From DASUMF01 sp040510575 (GTDB lineage: Bacteria > Actinomycetota > Acidimicrobiia > IMCC26256 > DASPTH01): DNA of 18,690 nt. Made by a program: the position numbers and the translations under genes. The stretch spans positions 1 through 18,690 of the forward strand of contig JBEVIU010000082.1 of NCBI GenBank assembly GCA_040510575.1, in the 5' to 3' direction. Positions 1 to 7,512 of this stretch are shown one piece after another. The notes under the pieces were generated by a model. The model saw only the letters and a program-made list of their open reading frames with translations. It was not told the DNA's origin and did not search any database. Numbering within the stretch: position 1 is the first letter of the stretch; each line of letters begins with the position of its first letter.

Positions 1-1025
1 TGCTCGTGCGCGAACGCGTGACCGGCGGAGGGCTCCTTCTCGACCACGAACAACGACAGCCCACGGTGGGTCTGCGAGCGATCGGGATCGGTGCGGGCGA
101 GGAGCATGAGCAGGTCGGCGCGACCGGCGAACGTCGCCCAGGTCTTCACGCCGTTGATCACGTAGCCGCGGTCGACCGCGGTCGCCGTCGTCGCGAGCCC
201 GGCGACGTCGGACCCGTAGTCGGGCTCGGTGACCATCACGCCGACGATCAGCTCGCCCGACGCGATGCGCGGCAACCAGCGCGCCTTCTGCGCGTCGGTC
301 CCGCCGGCCACGAGCGCGCGCGTGAGGATCTCGGGACGGGTGATCAGCGAGCCGCCGATGCCGAGCGAGCCCCACGACAGCGCTTCGGTGGCGACGACCA
401 TCCCGAGGTAGTCCGCTTCACCTCCGGTGGCCATGCCGTCGAACTCCACCGGCACCGACAGGCCGAACCCGCCGAGCTCGGCGAGACCTCGGATGACCTC
501 CTCGGGAACGTCGGCGTTGGTCCGGTGCACCTCTTCGGCGTGGGGCCGGATCTTGTCGGCCGCGAACCGTTGGAACGTGTCGGCCGCGAGGGCGAAGTCG
601 TCAGGGAGGTGGTTGGGCCCCGTCCCCGCGGCCGGCAGAGTGTCCGCGAGCGCGCAGAGGAACTCGGGCGATCGGTGCGCTTCCACGAACGGCAGCGCCG
701 GCGCCAGCTTCGACGGGTCGACGCCCCACATCGCTTCGCGCCCGAGCACCTTGGTGCCGAGGTCCCAGATCGCGTCGGCGACGTACGCGCGCGCCAACAT
801 CGACTCCTGCTCACCGTGTGCCCCGTAGTCGAGCATCACCGCGCAGCCTTCGACTGCGCTCGCCGCGTGCGCGAGGTCGTACGCGAGCACCTGGCGCTCG
901 TCGAGCTTCGCGACCGAGAGTCGACCGCCGTCACTCGACGCGTGCGCGAGGGCCTCGGTCGCGGTGTCGACGAGCTCAGTCGCGCAGTCGACGGCCGCGG
1001 TGGCCGCCGCGAGGTGGTCCGGCAT
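1..1025 (-). CDS. mcd: Acyl-CoA dehydrogenase, probable (2S)-methylsuccinyl-CoA dehydrogenase; C-terminus cut by window edge
   Basis: This frame is open from ATG 1025 to the window edge, giving 341 visible codons; the C-terminal part, including the usual catalytic glutamate, lies outside. Residues about 1-140 are an alpha-helical extension absent from ordinary acyl-CoA dehydrogenases (with ARAYVADAIWDLG near 79 and HRSPEF near 117). Residues 140-341 are the acyl-CoA dehydrogenase N-terminal and middle domains, with TEPDYGSDVAGL (267-278) and KTWATFAGRADLLMLLARTD (294-313) in the flavin/substrate region. An extension of this size is known in methylsuccinyl-CoA dehydrogenase of the ethylmalonyl-CoA pathway, which oxidises methylsuccinyl-CoA to mesaconyl-C1-CoA with FAD. 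The divergent mct/meh pair consumes mesaconyl-CoA, which supports that substrate. A TAGCAT box 6 nt before the ATG supports the start. A related flavoenzyme of other specificity is the alternative. Confidence 0.82.
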   Translation of the reverse strand, partial: MPDHLAAATAAVDCATELVDTATEALAHASSDGGRLSVAKLDERQVLAYDLAHAASAVEGCAVMLDYGAHGEQESMLARAYVADAIWDLGTKVLGREAMWGVDPSKLAPALPFVEAHRSPEFLCALADTLPAAGTGPNHLPDDFALAADTFQRFAADKIRPHAEEVHRTNADVPEEVIRGLAELGGFGLSVPVEFDGMATGGEADYLGMVVATEALSWGSLGIGGSLITRPEILTRALVAGGTDAQKARWLPRIASGELIVGVMVTEPDYGSDVAGLATTATAVDRGYVINGVKTWATFAGRADLLMLLARTDPDRSQTHRGLSLFVVEKEPSAGHAFAHE

Positions 1026-1031
1026 GCGGCG

Positions 1032-1037
1032 ATGCTA
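1032..1037 (-). promoter_or_regulatory. -10 box of a leaderless promoter for the acyl-CoA dehydrogenase
   Basis: On the minus strand TAGCAT is followed by exactly 6 nt and then ATG (1025), so transcription would begin at or next to the A of the start codon. No Shine-Dalgarno sequence is visible. No clear -35 box is seen. Confidence 0.5.
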
Positions 1038-1102
1038 CTGACGGTCCGCTGACGTCCTCCTTTTCGACGAACGCTTCCGGCGTCGGGCTCGATCGATGAC
1101 CG

Positions 1103-1108
1103 TAGAAT
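1103..1108 (+). promoter_or_regulatory. -10 box of a leaderless promoter for mct-meh
   Basis: TAGAAT fits the actinobacterial TANNNT -10 consensus and lies 7 nt before the GTG at 1116. There is no Shine-Dalgarno sequence, so the mct message is probably leaderless. The -35 region is not recognisable. The box is back to back with that of the divergent dehydrogenase; the 90-bp gap 1026-1115 holds both. Confidence 0.55.
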
Positions 1109-1115
1109 CCCGCTC

Positions 1116-2339
1116 GTGGCGCTCCTCTCAGGTGTACGCGTGATCGAAGGCTCCGCGTTCGTGGCCGCGCCGCTGGGCGGGCTCACGCTCGCGCAGCTCG
1201 GTGCCGACGTGATCAGGTTCGATCGCATCGGTGGCGGTCTCGACTACCGCCGATGGCCGGTCGTCGAAGGCGACGTGAGCCTGTACTGGGCGGGGTTGAA
1301 CAAAGGGAAGCGCTCGATCGCGCTCGACCTCGGTCGCCCCGAGGGGCGCGAGCTCGCGACCGCGCTGATCGTCGCGCCCGGAGACGACGCCGGGATGTTC
1401 CTGTCGAACTTCCCGGAGTCGGGATGGTTGAGCGATGCGCGACTCCGCGAACGGCGGCCTGATCTCGTCTACGTCAACATCATCGGGAGTCCCGACGGCT
1501 CGTCCGAGGTCGACTACACGGTGAATGCGGCGTCGGGCATCGCCCTCGCGACCGGCACGGCGGGATCGGCGCTCCCGCTGAACAACGCGCTGCCGGCCTG
1601 GGACATCGCGACGGGGCTCCACGCGGTGATCGCGATGCTCGCCGCCGAGCGAGTGCGGCGAGAGGGCGGTGGCGGTCAACTCGTGAAGATCGCACTGGCC
1701 GACGTCGCGTTCGCGACCGTGGCCAATCTCGGCTTCCTCGGGCAGGCCGAGGTCCTGCACGAGAACCGACCACCGCTGGGGAACGACATGTATGGCGCGT
1801 TCGGGCGCGACTTCGCGTGCTCCGACGGCCGACGGGTGATGGTCGTCGCGATCAGCCTCAACCAGTGGCAGTCGCTCGTCGCGGCGACGGGGATCGCCGA
1901 TCACCTGCCGGCGATGGAGCGTGCCTTCGAAGCGGATCTCTCACTCGAAGGCGACCGCTACCGCTGCCGGGACGCGATCGCAGCGCTCATCGCTCCGTGG
2001 TTCGCGGCGCGCCCGTTGGACGTCATCCGGGCAGAGCTCGACGAGCACGGCGTGTGCTGGGGTCCGTACCAGACCTTCACGCAGGCCCTCTCCGACGATT
2101 GGCGCGCGTCGGACGAGAACCCGATCTTCGCGCGTGTGCAGCATCCTGGCCTCGGTGAGCTGCTCACTCCGGCGTCGCCGCTCACGCTCGACGGTCGCCC
2201 GCCACTTCCCCCCGCGAGCGCGCCGCGTCTCGGCATGCACACCGACGAGGTGCTCGCCGACGTGCTCGGGCTCAGCGGTGCCGAGATCGGACGTCTCCAT
2301 GACGACGGTCTGGTCGCGGGGTCGGACGGGATCAGCTGA
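1116..2339 (+). CDS. mct: 2-methylfumaryl-CoA isomerase (mesaconyl-CoA C1-C4 CoA transferase), class III CoA-transferase family
   Basis: This 407-residue protein belongs to the CaiB/BaiF class III CoA-transferases. Its N-terminus (EGSAFVAAPLGGLTLAQLGADVIRFD, residues 11-36) and the segments GGGLDYRRWPV (39-49), AGLNKGKRSIALD (59-71) and YGAFGRDF closely resemble, from memory, the Chloroflexus mesaconyl-CoA C1-C4 transferase. That enzyme moves CoA intramolecularly, converting mesaconyl-C1-CoA to mesaconyl-C4-CoA in the 3-hydroxypropionate bicycle. Asp163 in PAWDIATG is the expected catalytic aspartate that carries the acyl anhydride in this family. The start is GTG 1116, 7 nt after a TAGAAT box. 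The stop is immediately followed by the GTG of the hydratase, so the two are probably co-translated. A class III transferase of other specificity is possible, but the partner gene argues for Mct. Confidence 0.85.
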   Translation: MALLSGVRVIEGSAFVAAPLGGLTLAQLGADVIRFDRIGGGLDYRRWPVVEGDVSLYWAGLNKGKRSIALDLGRPEGRELATALIVAPGDDAGMFLSNFPESGWLSDARLRERRPDLVYVNIIGSPDGSSEVDYTVNAASGIALATGTAGSALPLNNALPAWDIATGLHAVIAMLAAERVRREGGGGQLVKIALADVAFATVANLGFLGQAEVLHENRPPLGNDMYGAFGRDFACSDGRRVMVVAISLNQWQSLVAATGIADHLPAMERAFEADLSLEGDRYRCRDAIAALIAPWFAARPLDVIRAELDEHGVCWGPYQTFTQALSDDWRASDENPIFARVQHPGLGELLTPASPLTLDGRPPLPPASAPRLGMHTDEVLADVLGLSGAEIGRLHDDGLVAGSDGIS

Positions 2340-3182
2340 GTGGCCGACCCCGCAACACCGCTCCTGATCGACACCGGGTTCGGTGAGCGTGCGGTGTCGA
2401 GCATCGACGAGGACCATCTGCGGCGTGTTGCGGCATGTCTCGATCGAGATGGTGATGCGGTGGTCGTGACGGGACGCGTGCCGACCCTCTGGCACTGGGC
2501 GTTCTTCCTTCCCGCCGTGCCCACGAGTGCGCTCGGGCTCGACGGCCATCCGCGCCGACGAGAGGAGATGCTCGCGTTTCCCCGCCGCATGTTGGGCGCG
2601 GGGCGGGTGCGCGTGCACGAGCCCTTGCGCATCGGCGAACCGGCGACGCGCGCGAGTGCAGTCACGAGCGCGCAGCTCAAGGGTGGATCGACTGGCGCGT
2701 TCTGGGTCGTCACGGTCACCCACGAGATCGAGCAGCGGGGCGAGCTGTGCATCACGGAGGAACAGGACGTGCTGCTCCGCTCTGCCGGCACGACCGGTCC
2801 GCCCGGTGCAGCGCGGACCGACGCGCCAGCGCCGGACGCGGCGTGGATCGAGTCGCGGACACCCGACGAAGCACTCTTGTTCCGCTTCTCGGCCGTCACG
2901 TTCAACGCGCATCGCATCCACTACGACCGGTCGTACGCCGTCGACGTCGAGCACTATCCCGACCTCGTGGTCCATGGACCGCTCACCGCGATCTGGCTCG
3001 CGACGCTCGTCGAAGCCCGGAGCACTCAGCCGATACGCGCGCTGCGCTTCCGCGCCACTGCGCCGCTCTTCGTGCACCAGCCGATGTGGCTCACGGGCGG
3101 GCCACGTGACGGCGGCGCGACGGTGACGGCGATCCGCGGCGATCACGTCGCGGCGATGACGCTCGACGCCGAGTACGCGTGA
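2340..3182 (+). CDS. meh: Mesaconyl-C4-CoA hydratase (3-methylfumaryl-CoA hydratase), FAS1-type/MaoC double hot-dog
   Basis: The protein has 280 residues and two hot-dog halves. The N-terminal half carries LWHWAFFLPAVPTSALGLDGHPRR (50-73), a signature of FAS1-like dehydratase domains including mesaconyl-C4-CoA hydratase. The C-terminal half carries FNAHRIHYDRSYA (188-200), with His191 and His194 where MaoC-type hydratases keep their catalytic histidine, followed by LVVHGPLTA (209-217). The known reaction hydrates mesaconyl-C4-CoA to (S)-citramalyl-CoA, directly after Mct. The GTG start abuts the mct TGA without a gap (TGAGTG), the tightest possible operon pairing. Citramalyl-CoA lyase, needed to release acetyl-CoA and pyruvate, is not in the window. 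The gene ends 31 bp before the convergent SGNH gene; no clear terminator is seen there. Confidence 0.82.
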   Translation: MADPATPLLIDTGFGERAVSSIDEDHLRRVAACLDRDGDAVVVTGRVPTLWHWAFFLPAVPTSALGLDGHPRRREEMLAFPRRMLGAGRVRVHEPLRIGEPATRASAVTSAQLKGGSTGAFWVVTVTHEIEQRGELCITEEQDVLLRSAGTTGPPGAARTDAPAPDAAWIESRTPDEALLFRFSAVTFNAHRIHYDRSYAVDVEHYPDLVVHGPLTAIWLATLVEARSTQPIRALRFRATAPLFVHQPMWLTGGPRDGGATVTAIRGDHVAAMTLDAEYA

Positions 3183-3213
3183 CCGGGGTGACGCGAGGTT
3201 CCCGGGCCGATCC

Positions 3214-4344
3214 CTAGGTGGCGGTGGTCGGTGTGGTGATCGGCACCGTCGTCACGGGGGCCGGTGTGGTCGTCTCGACGGGCGGGCTCGTCGCGGGCGG
3301 GCTGGTGACCTGCGGCGCAGGCGGGCTGGTGGCGGGCGGTGAGGTCTGCACCGTTCCGCCGCGCGTCGTGCCGCCCACGACCAGCGTGCTGCCCTCGGTC
3401 TGGATGGTGCCCTTCACCACCCCCGCGATGGCCTGCGCGGTCACCTTGCACTGCGCATCGATGAGGGGGAAGACGGCCTTGGCCAGACGATCGGCGCCGA
3501 GCGTCGAGAAGTGCACGCCGTCGCCGGCGCGCACGACGACGGCCGCGCCGTTCGGATCATCGAGCGGGGGAAGCGAGCCCTGGTACTTGCCGTCGGCATC
3601 CGTGAACAGCGCGTACGTGTCGACGTAGGCCGCGCTCGCGTGCCGTGCCAACACGTCGCGCATGAGGTCGTCGAGCTCCTTGATCTGCGCGTTGCGGTTG
3701 TCCTGGAACGACGGTGGCGCGATCCAGATCACCATGCGCGTGTCGCTCCCCAATGCGGCGAGCATCTCCTCGATCCACGCGGCGTACTGCGCTTTCCACG
3801 CCGGCTGACCCTGCGCGTCCTGCGTGGTGTCGAGCGGCACCGCGAAGTCGTTGGCGCCGACGAAGAACACCGCGATCTCGGGGTTCAGCCGGGCCATCTC
3901 CTTGGCCGCGTGCTCGGGCCAGTCGAAGAAGGACCGGTTGGAGAGTCCGCTCGAGACCCGTGAGTCGAACTGGGGCTGCACCACGCCGGTGCCGCCGGCG
4001 ATCGTGCCGAGGGCGGGGCCGAGCGAACCGGCGAGCGAGTCGCCGCCGATCCACAACCGCAGCGGGTCGGTGTCGTTCAAGGGGGAACGGCACGGCCGGC
4101 CCGGGATGGTGGTGGTGGGGGCGCCGGCGACGTTGGAACGGGGTGTCGCGACCACCGTGCCGGCCAGCGAGGGGCGATCGGCGCCACCGAAGCGAACCGT
4201 CTCGGTGATCACGAGGCCGAAGCCGACGAGCAGCAACACGGTGACGGTGATGGTGACGATCCGCTTCCAGCGCGCCTTCGAGCGGCCCACCCGTCGCTCG
4301 CGTCGGCTGAGGTGCGCGTCGGCGCCGGGAGAAGGTTCAGCCAT
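3214..4344 (-). CDS. Membrane-anchored SGNH/GDSL hydrolase with Pro/Thr-rich C-terminal tail
   Basis: From ATG 4344 the protein has 376 residues: a basic cytoplasmic N-terminus, one transmembrane helix (about 28-47), an extracellular SGNH domain, and a tail of about 50 residues rich in Thr, Pro, Ser and Val. The catalytic blocks are GGDSLAGS with the nucleophile Ser at about 103 (block I), GAND at about 163-166 (block III, Asn oxyanion hole), and DGVHFS with Asp 275 and His 278 (block V). The family (DUF459-like) hydrolyses esters, often acetyl groups on surface glycans; the substrate here is unknown. An in-frame ATG at 4383 would add 13 residues, but it overlaps a possible TACGAT -10 box, so I prefer 4344. 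The gene sits on the opposite strand between meh and the MaoC gene and looks unrelated to their pathway. Confidence 0.85.
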   Translation of the reverse strand: MAEPSPGADAHLSRRERRVGRSKARWKRIVTITVTVLLLVGFGLVITETVRFGGADRPSLAGTVVATPRSNVAGAPTTTIPGRPCRSPLNDTDPLRLWIGGDSLAGSLGPALGTIAGGTGVVQPQFDSRVSSGLSNRSFFDWPEHAAKEMARLNPEIAVFFVGANDFAVPLDTTQDAQGQPAWKAQYAAWIEEMLAALGSDTRMVIWIAPPSFQDNRNAQIKELDDLMRDVLARHASAAYVDTYALFTDADGKYQGSLPPLDDPNGAAVVVRAGDGVHFSTLGADRLAKAVFPLIDAQCKVTAQAIAGVVKGTIQTEGSTLVVGGTTRGGTVQTSPPATSPPAPQVTSPPATSPPVETTTPAPVTTVPITTPTTAT

Positions 4345-4426
4345 GATCCGTGCGATCGTGCTCGTACCGGGTGGGGTGTGCATCGTAACCGGCGGGTCTT
4401 CAGCAGCCTGAGCGCCCCCCTCTCGG

Positions 4427-4432
4427 TACGCT
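4427..4432 (+). promoter_or_regulatory. -10 box of a leaderless promoter for the MaoC gene
   Basis: TACGCT is followed by exactly 6 nt and then the ATG at 4439, so the transcript should start at the initiation codon. No ribosome-binding site is present. A similar TACGAT on the minus strand at 4382-4387 could serve the divergent SGNH gene. Confidence 0.5.
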
Positions 4433-4438
4433 CACGCC

Positions 4439-4948
4439 ATGACGACCTACGAGCGTCCGTTCGGCCGTTGCTATGAAGACTTCGAGGCCGGCGACACCTA
4501 CAAGCACTGGCCCGGGAAGACGATCACCGAGGCCGACGACCACCTGTTCTGCATGATCACCATGAATCACCACCCGTTGCACACGGATGCGTGGTTCGCC
4601 GAGACGCAGACCCAGTTCGCCAAGAACGTGGTGGTGGGCAACCTCGTGTACTCGGTGGTGCTCGGGATGAGCGTTCCCGACGTGAGCGGCTCGGCGATCG
4701 CGAACCTCGAGGTCGAGGAGCTCAAGCACTCGCGACCCACCTTCCACGGCGACACCATCTACGCCGAGACCGCCGTGATCGAGAAGCGTGAGTCGTCGAG
4801 CCGCCCCGACCGCGGCGTCGTCACGGTCGAGACGCGGGGGTTCAACCAGCGTGGTGAAGAGGTGTGCTTCTTCCGACGCAAGGTGATGGTGTACAAGCGC
4901 GACGCCCTGCCACCGCGCCAGCGGCCCTACGCGTCGCCCGACGAGTAG
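4439..4948 (+). CDS. MaoC-family (hot-dog) acyl-CoA hydratase, candidate mesaconyl-C1-CoA hydratase
   Basis: A single-hot-dog protein of 169 residues. The hydratase motif reads MNHHPLHTD (42-50): Asn43 stands where classical R-hydratases have Asp and His48 is the conserved histidine, as in the FkbR2-like MaoC branch. GDTIYAE (104-110) and the ending RRKVMVYKRD (146-155) are typical of this branch. Members near CitE-like lyases and acyl-CoA dehydrogenases interconvert mesaconyl-C1-CoA and beta-methylmalyl-CoA or similar branched compounds. The neighbourhood (methylsuccinyl-CoA dehydrogenase-like, Mct, Meh) favours the same substrate, but this is inference: the well-characterised bacterial Mch proteins are about twice as long. 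The HIT gene follows 3 nt after its stop. Confidence 0.8.
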   Translation: MTTYERPFGRCYEDFEAGDTYKHWPGKTITEADDHLFCMITMNHHPLHTDAWFAETQTQFAKNVVVGNLVYSVVLGMSVPDVSGSAIANLEVEELKHSRPTFHGDTIYAETAVIEKRESSSRPDRGVVTVETRGFNQRGEEVCFFRRKVMVYKRDALPPRQRPYASPDE

Positions 4949-4951
4949 CCA

Positions 4952-5386
4952 GTGGCGTCCGGTCCCTGCCTCTTCTGTGCGATCGCAGCGGGGGAGCAGC
5001 CCGCGTCGATCGTGCTCGACACCTCCGACGTGGTCGCGTTCCTCGACCACCGGCCCCTGTTCGAGGGGCACACGCTCGTCGTGCCCCGCGCGCACGTCGT
5101 GACCCTGCGTGAGCTCGAGGCCCCACTGCGCGACGAGCTCTTCGCGCGGGTCCAGGCCGTCGCGGCGGCGGTCCAGGACGCGCTCGGCGCCGACGGCACG
5201 TTCGTGGCCGAGAACAACGTGGTCAGCCAGAGCGTGCCGCACCTGCACGTGCACGTCGTGCCTCGTCGGTTCAAGGACGGCCTGCGCGGGTTCTTCTGGC
5301 CGCGGACGAAGTACGAGAGCGACGCGGCCGCCGATGCGGTCACGACCCGGATCCGAGCTGCCCTTGCCGATTCCGCAACAATGTAA
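4952..5386 (+). CDS. HIT-family nucleotide-binding hydrolase
   Basis: This 144-residue protein is of HIT (histidine triad) length. The triad HLHVHVVPR has His97, His99 and His101, where the middle histidine is the expected nucleophile toward nucleoside phosphoramidates or dinucleotides. CLFC (6-9) could be half of a zinc site, as in Hint-type members. FEGHTLVVPRAHV (37-49) is also family-typical. The start is GTG, 3 nt after the MaoC stop, so it is probably in the same transcript. It has a housekeeping-like role and no visible link to acyl-CoA metabolism. Its TAA stop lies inside the tandem repeat preceding the next gene. Confidence 0.9.
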   Translation: MASGPCLFCAIAAGEQPASIVLDTSDVVAFLDHRPLFEGHTLVVPRAHVVTLRELEAPLRDELFARVQAVAAAVQDALGADGTFVAENNVVSQSVPHLHVHVVPRRFKDGLRGFFWPRTKYESDAAADAVTTRIRAALADSATM

Positions 5387-5395
5387 TAATGTAAT
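5380..5395 (+). promoter_or_regulatory. Tandem 8-bp AT-rich repeat: candidate operator and -10 region before the ribbon-helix-helix gene
   Basis: AATGTAAT occurs twice head to tail with no spacer (5380-5387 and 5388-5395), an AT island in very GC-rich DNA. The overlap TAATGT (5387-5392) fits the TANNNT -10 consensus and lies 7 nt before ATG 5400, so the gene may have its own leaderless promoter. Ribbon-helix-helix regulators often bind short tandem repeats as paired dimers, so autoregulation is plausible but inferred. The repeat overlaps the last codons of the HIT gene. Confidence 0.5.
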
Positions 5396-5399
5396 CACC

Positions 5400-5939
5400 A
5401 TGCCCGACACGACATCACCCGAGTCCAAGCTGCAGGCCTGGTTCGCCGGTCGCCTGCCCGACGGCTGGTTCACCGCACCACCCGAGGTCGCCTTCGACCG
5501 CGAGGAGATCCTCGTGGTCGGCACGCTCGCCGATCCCGACACCGGCGCCGATGCCGGCGAGGACGCCCAGGCGACGGCGCGGGCCGCGCGCATCCAGGGG
5601 TTCCGCGAAGACACGCGCGCCCTGCGGATGCGCATCGCCGACGAGGCCGAGGCGCGCTTCGGGCGCAAGGTCGCGTGGGGCGCCCGCTGCGGCGAGGTCG
5701 AGGACGTGTTCACCAGCCTGAGCGTGCCGGTGATGACGCGCCTGCGCATGAGCGACCGACGCGTGCTCGACACGCTCGTCGACGCCGGCGTCGCGCGCAG
5801 CCGCAGCCACGCGCTCGCGTGGTGCGTGCGCCTGGTGAGTGACCACGAGGGCGACTGGATCGACCAGCTTCGAGAAGCGCTCGTGCACGTCGAGAAGGTG
5901 CGCGACACCGGCCCGACGCCGAAGTCGTCCTCCTCTTAG
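5400..5939 (+). CDS. Ribbon-helix-helix (CopG-like) protein of unknown function
   Basis: This 179-residue protein matches no family I can name over its full length. Residues about 109-146 look like a ribbon-helix-helix DNA-binding unit: a strand (VPVMTRLRM), then helices RRVLDTLVDAG and RSRSHALAWCVRLVSDH, with the ARSRSHAL turn characteristic of CopG-type proteins. The first 100 residues are acidic and alanine-rich with a helix around 56-88 and could be an oligomerisation or partner domain. The C-terminus ends in a serine run. I start it at ATG 5400 because a promoter-like tandem repeat lies just upstream; the frame is open further upstream only opposite the HIT gene. No toxin-like partner is adjacent, so a stand-alone regulator is more likely than an antitoxin. 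Confidence 0.7.
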   Translation: MPDTTSPESKLQAWFAGRLPDGWFTAPPEVAFDREEILVVGTLADPDTGADAGEDAQATARAARIQGFREDTRALRMRIADEAEARFGRKVAWGARCGEVEDVFTSLSVPVMTRLRMSDRRVLDTLVDAGVARSRSHALAWCVRLVSDHEGDWIDQLREALVHVEKVRDTGPTPKSSSS

Positions 5940-5955
5940 GCCGTCGCTCGCGTCG

Positions 5956-7464
5956 TCAGACGCGCAGGTGGCGACGCTCGGCATCGACGTGCGCCCGTTG
6001 CTCGCGCATCGTGCGAGGCCCGCGCACGCGGAACTCGGTCGGGCCTGCGGTCTGCGCCGCCTCGCGGTCGGCGCGGGTGATCGCGCAGGGCACGCTCACC
6101 GGATCGACGTCGTGGAGACGCAGCGCGTTGAGGCCGAGCACCTTGCGCTTGATCTCGTCGGTGAGCGCCGGGTATCCGAACTGCTCCTGGAACTCCGGCG
6201 AGATCTGGAACGCGCGGAACGCTTGGAGTTGATCCTGCGGCGAGCCGTAGAACACCGAGTCGGTGCCCCACAAGACGTTGTCCTCGCCGACGTGCACCAA
6301 CAGCTTGCCGAGCACGTGCGCAGCCTCGTCGGGTAGCGCGAGGAGGGCCCACCAGGTCGTGCCGAGCTCGGCGTACACGTTCTCGTTCGGACCGACGCCC
6401 GCGTCTCGCATGCTGGAGATCAACCGGTTGACGCCGAGGTCGCGTGTGGCGTCCTCGTACGGCCCCTCGGCGACGTCGGCCTCGTAACCGGAGTGGTACG
6501 CCACGAACCGGGCGTCGGGATGGGCGCGTGCTGCGGGACCGAGGTCGGTGGGCGACGAATGCCGCGACGTGTAGCCGAGCGTCGTCGAGAGGCCCTTGTG
6601 TGCCGTGATGATCGGCACGCCGAGCGCAAGCGCGTGCTCCACGAACGCGGAGCCAACCGTCGCGAGGGATGGGTCCCCGTCGTCGAGACGCCACGCGTTG
6701 CCCGACCCGTCGTAGAGGTCCGGATAGTTCGTGAACACCTTCCAGGCCTTGATCGGGTACTCGGCGACCGCCGCGCTCATCGCGTCGAGGGTCGCCTGTG
6801 CGGCGCCGACATTCGGGATCGCTTGCGCCTGGAGCAGCACGCGCGCGTCGCCGCACACCATGTCAGCGGTGCGCCGCGCCTCGTCCATCAGCTCGGCCGA
6901 CTGCGGGCTGCCTTCCGGCGCGATCGGCAACCCCGACAGCACGATCATCGAGGTGTCGGAGTTGGCGAACACCTCCTGGAGGAATCGGTCGATCGAGAAG
7001 CACGCGCGCGCGTCGGCTTCACCGCAGTCGCGTTGGGGAAATCCCATGAAGAAGTCCCGTGCGGGTCGAGTCGACGGCTCGGTGCGGTACTCGAGGAAGT
7101 GGCCCTGCACGTCGAACACGAACTCGGGCCCTGCGAGCGCGCCGCGCGCCGCGTCGGGATCGGTGCTGGCAGTGGGTGGGATCGCAAAGGTGCCGCCGGG
7201 CTTGCGTCCCTTGGTCGCGCGCGTCGCTTCGTCGGCGCACCCGTTCAGGGCGAGCAGCATCGTCGCCGCTCCGCACACCGACACCAGGAAGTCGCGTCGC
7301 GACACTCCGAGCCGGCGAGCGTGCACGTCCACGAGGTCGCGTGTTCGTCGGATGGTCTCCCGCTCGATCCAGGTCAGGGGCCGCGGGTCGAACTCTCCGT
7401 TCGAACACGGCCCGATCTTGATCGGGAGGCCCGGATCGCGTTCGCGCCACTCGCCGAACCGCAT
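5956..7464 (-). CDS. Tat-exported amidohydrolase (Amidohydro_2 family), possible lipoprotein
   Basis: The 502-residue protein carries a twin-arginine motif SRRDFL (55-60), a hydrophobic stretch, and LNGC with Cys76, a weak lipobox. The n-region before the twin arginines is unusually long, about 54 residues. The amidohydrolase TIM-barrel follows from about residue 115. DVQGH (118-122) replaces the usual His-x-His with Gln120-x-His122; further candidate metal ligands are His289 (AHKG), His324 (YHSG) and Asp402 (WGTDS). Relatives include decarboxylases and hydrolases of the 2-amino-3-carboxymuconate-semialdehyde decarboxylase type; the substrate cannot be inferred. It is divergent from the ABC exporter genes and converges with the ribbon-helix-helix gene, 16 bp apart with no evident terminator. 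Confidence 0.85.
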   Translation of the reverse strand: MRFGEWRERDPGLPIKIGPCSNGEFDPRPLTWIERETIRRTRDLVDVHARRLGVSRRDFLVSVCGAATMLLALNGCADEATRATKGRKPGGTFAIPPTASTDPDAARGALAGPEFVFDVQGHFLEYRTEPSTRPARDFFMGFPQRDCGEADARACFSIDRFLQEVFANSDTSMIVLSGLPIAPEGSPQSAELMDEARRTADMVCGDARVLLQAQAIPNVGAAQATLDAMSAAVAEYPIKAWKVFTNYPDLYDGSGNAWRLDDGDPSLATVGSAFVEHALALGVPIITAHKGLSTTLGYTSRHSSPTDLGPAARAHPDARFVAYHSGYEADVAEGPYEDATRDLGVNRLISSMRDAGVGPNENVYAELGTTWWALLALPDEAAHVLGKLLVHVGEDNVLWGTDSVFYGSPQDQLQAFRAFQISPEFQEQFGYPALTDEIKRKVLGLNALRLHDVDPVSVPCAITRADREAAQTAGPTEFRVRGPRTMREQRAHVDAERRHLRV

Positions 7465-7512
7465 CAGATCATGCTCTCACGTGGAGATCCACTCCATGGG
7501 TGCAGGAATGCT

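Noticed and set aside
6..1052. Long plus-strand open frame opposite the acyl-CoA dehydrogenase
   Set aside because: Its translation is Arg/Gly/His-rich with no family features, while the minus strand encodes a clear acyl-CoA dehydrogenase; it is an artefact of high GC.
3183..3213. Possible terminator between meh and the SGNH gene
   Set aside because: Only short GC-rich complementarity is present, with no convincing stem.
7481..7492. Short inverted repeat GTGGA-GA-TCCAC between the amidohydrolase and the exporter
   Set aside because: Arms of only 5 bp are expected by chance at this GC content; no supporting promoter element was found.
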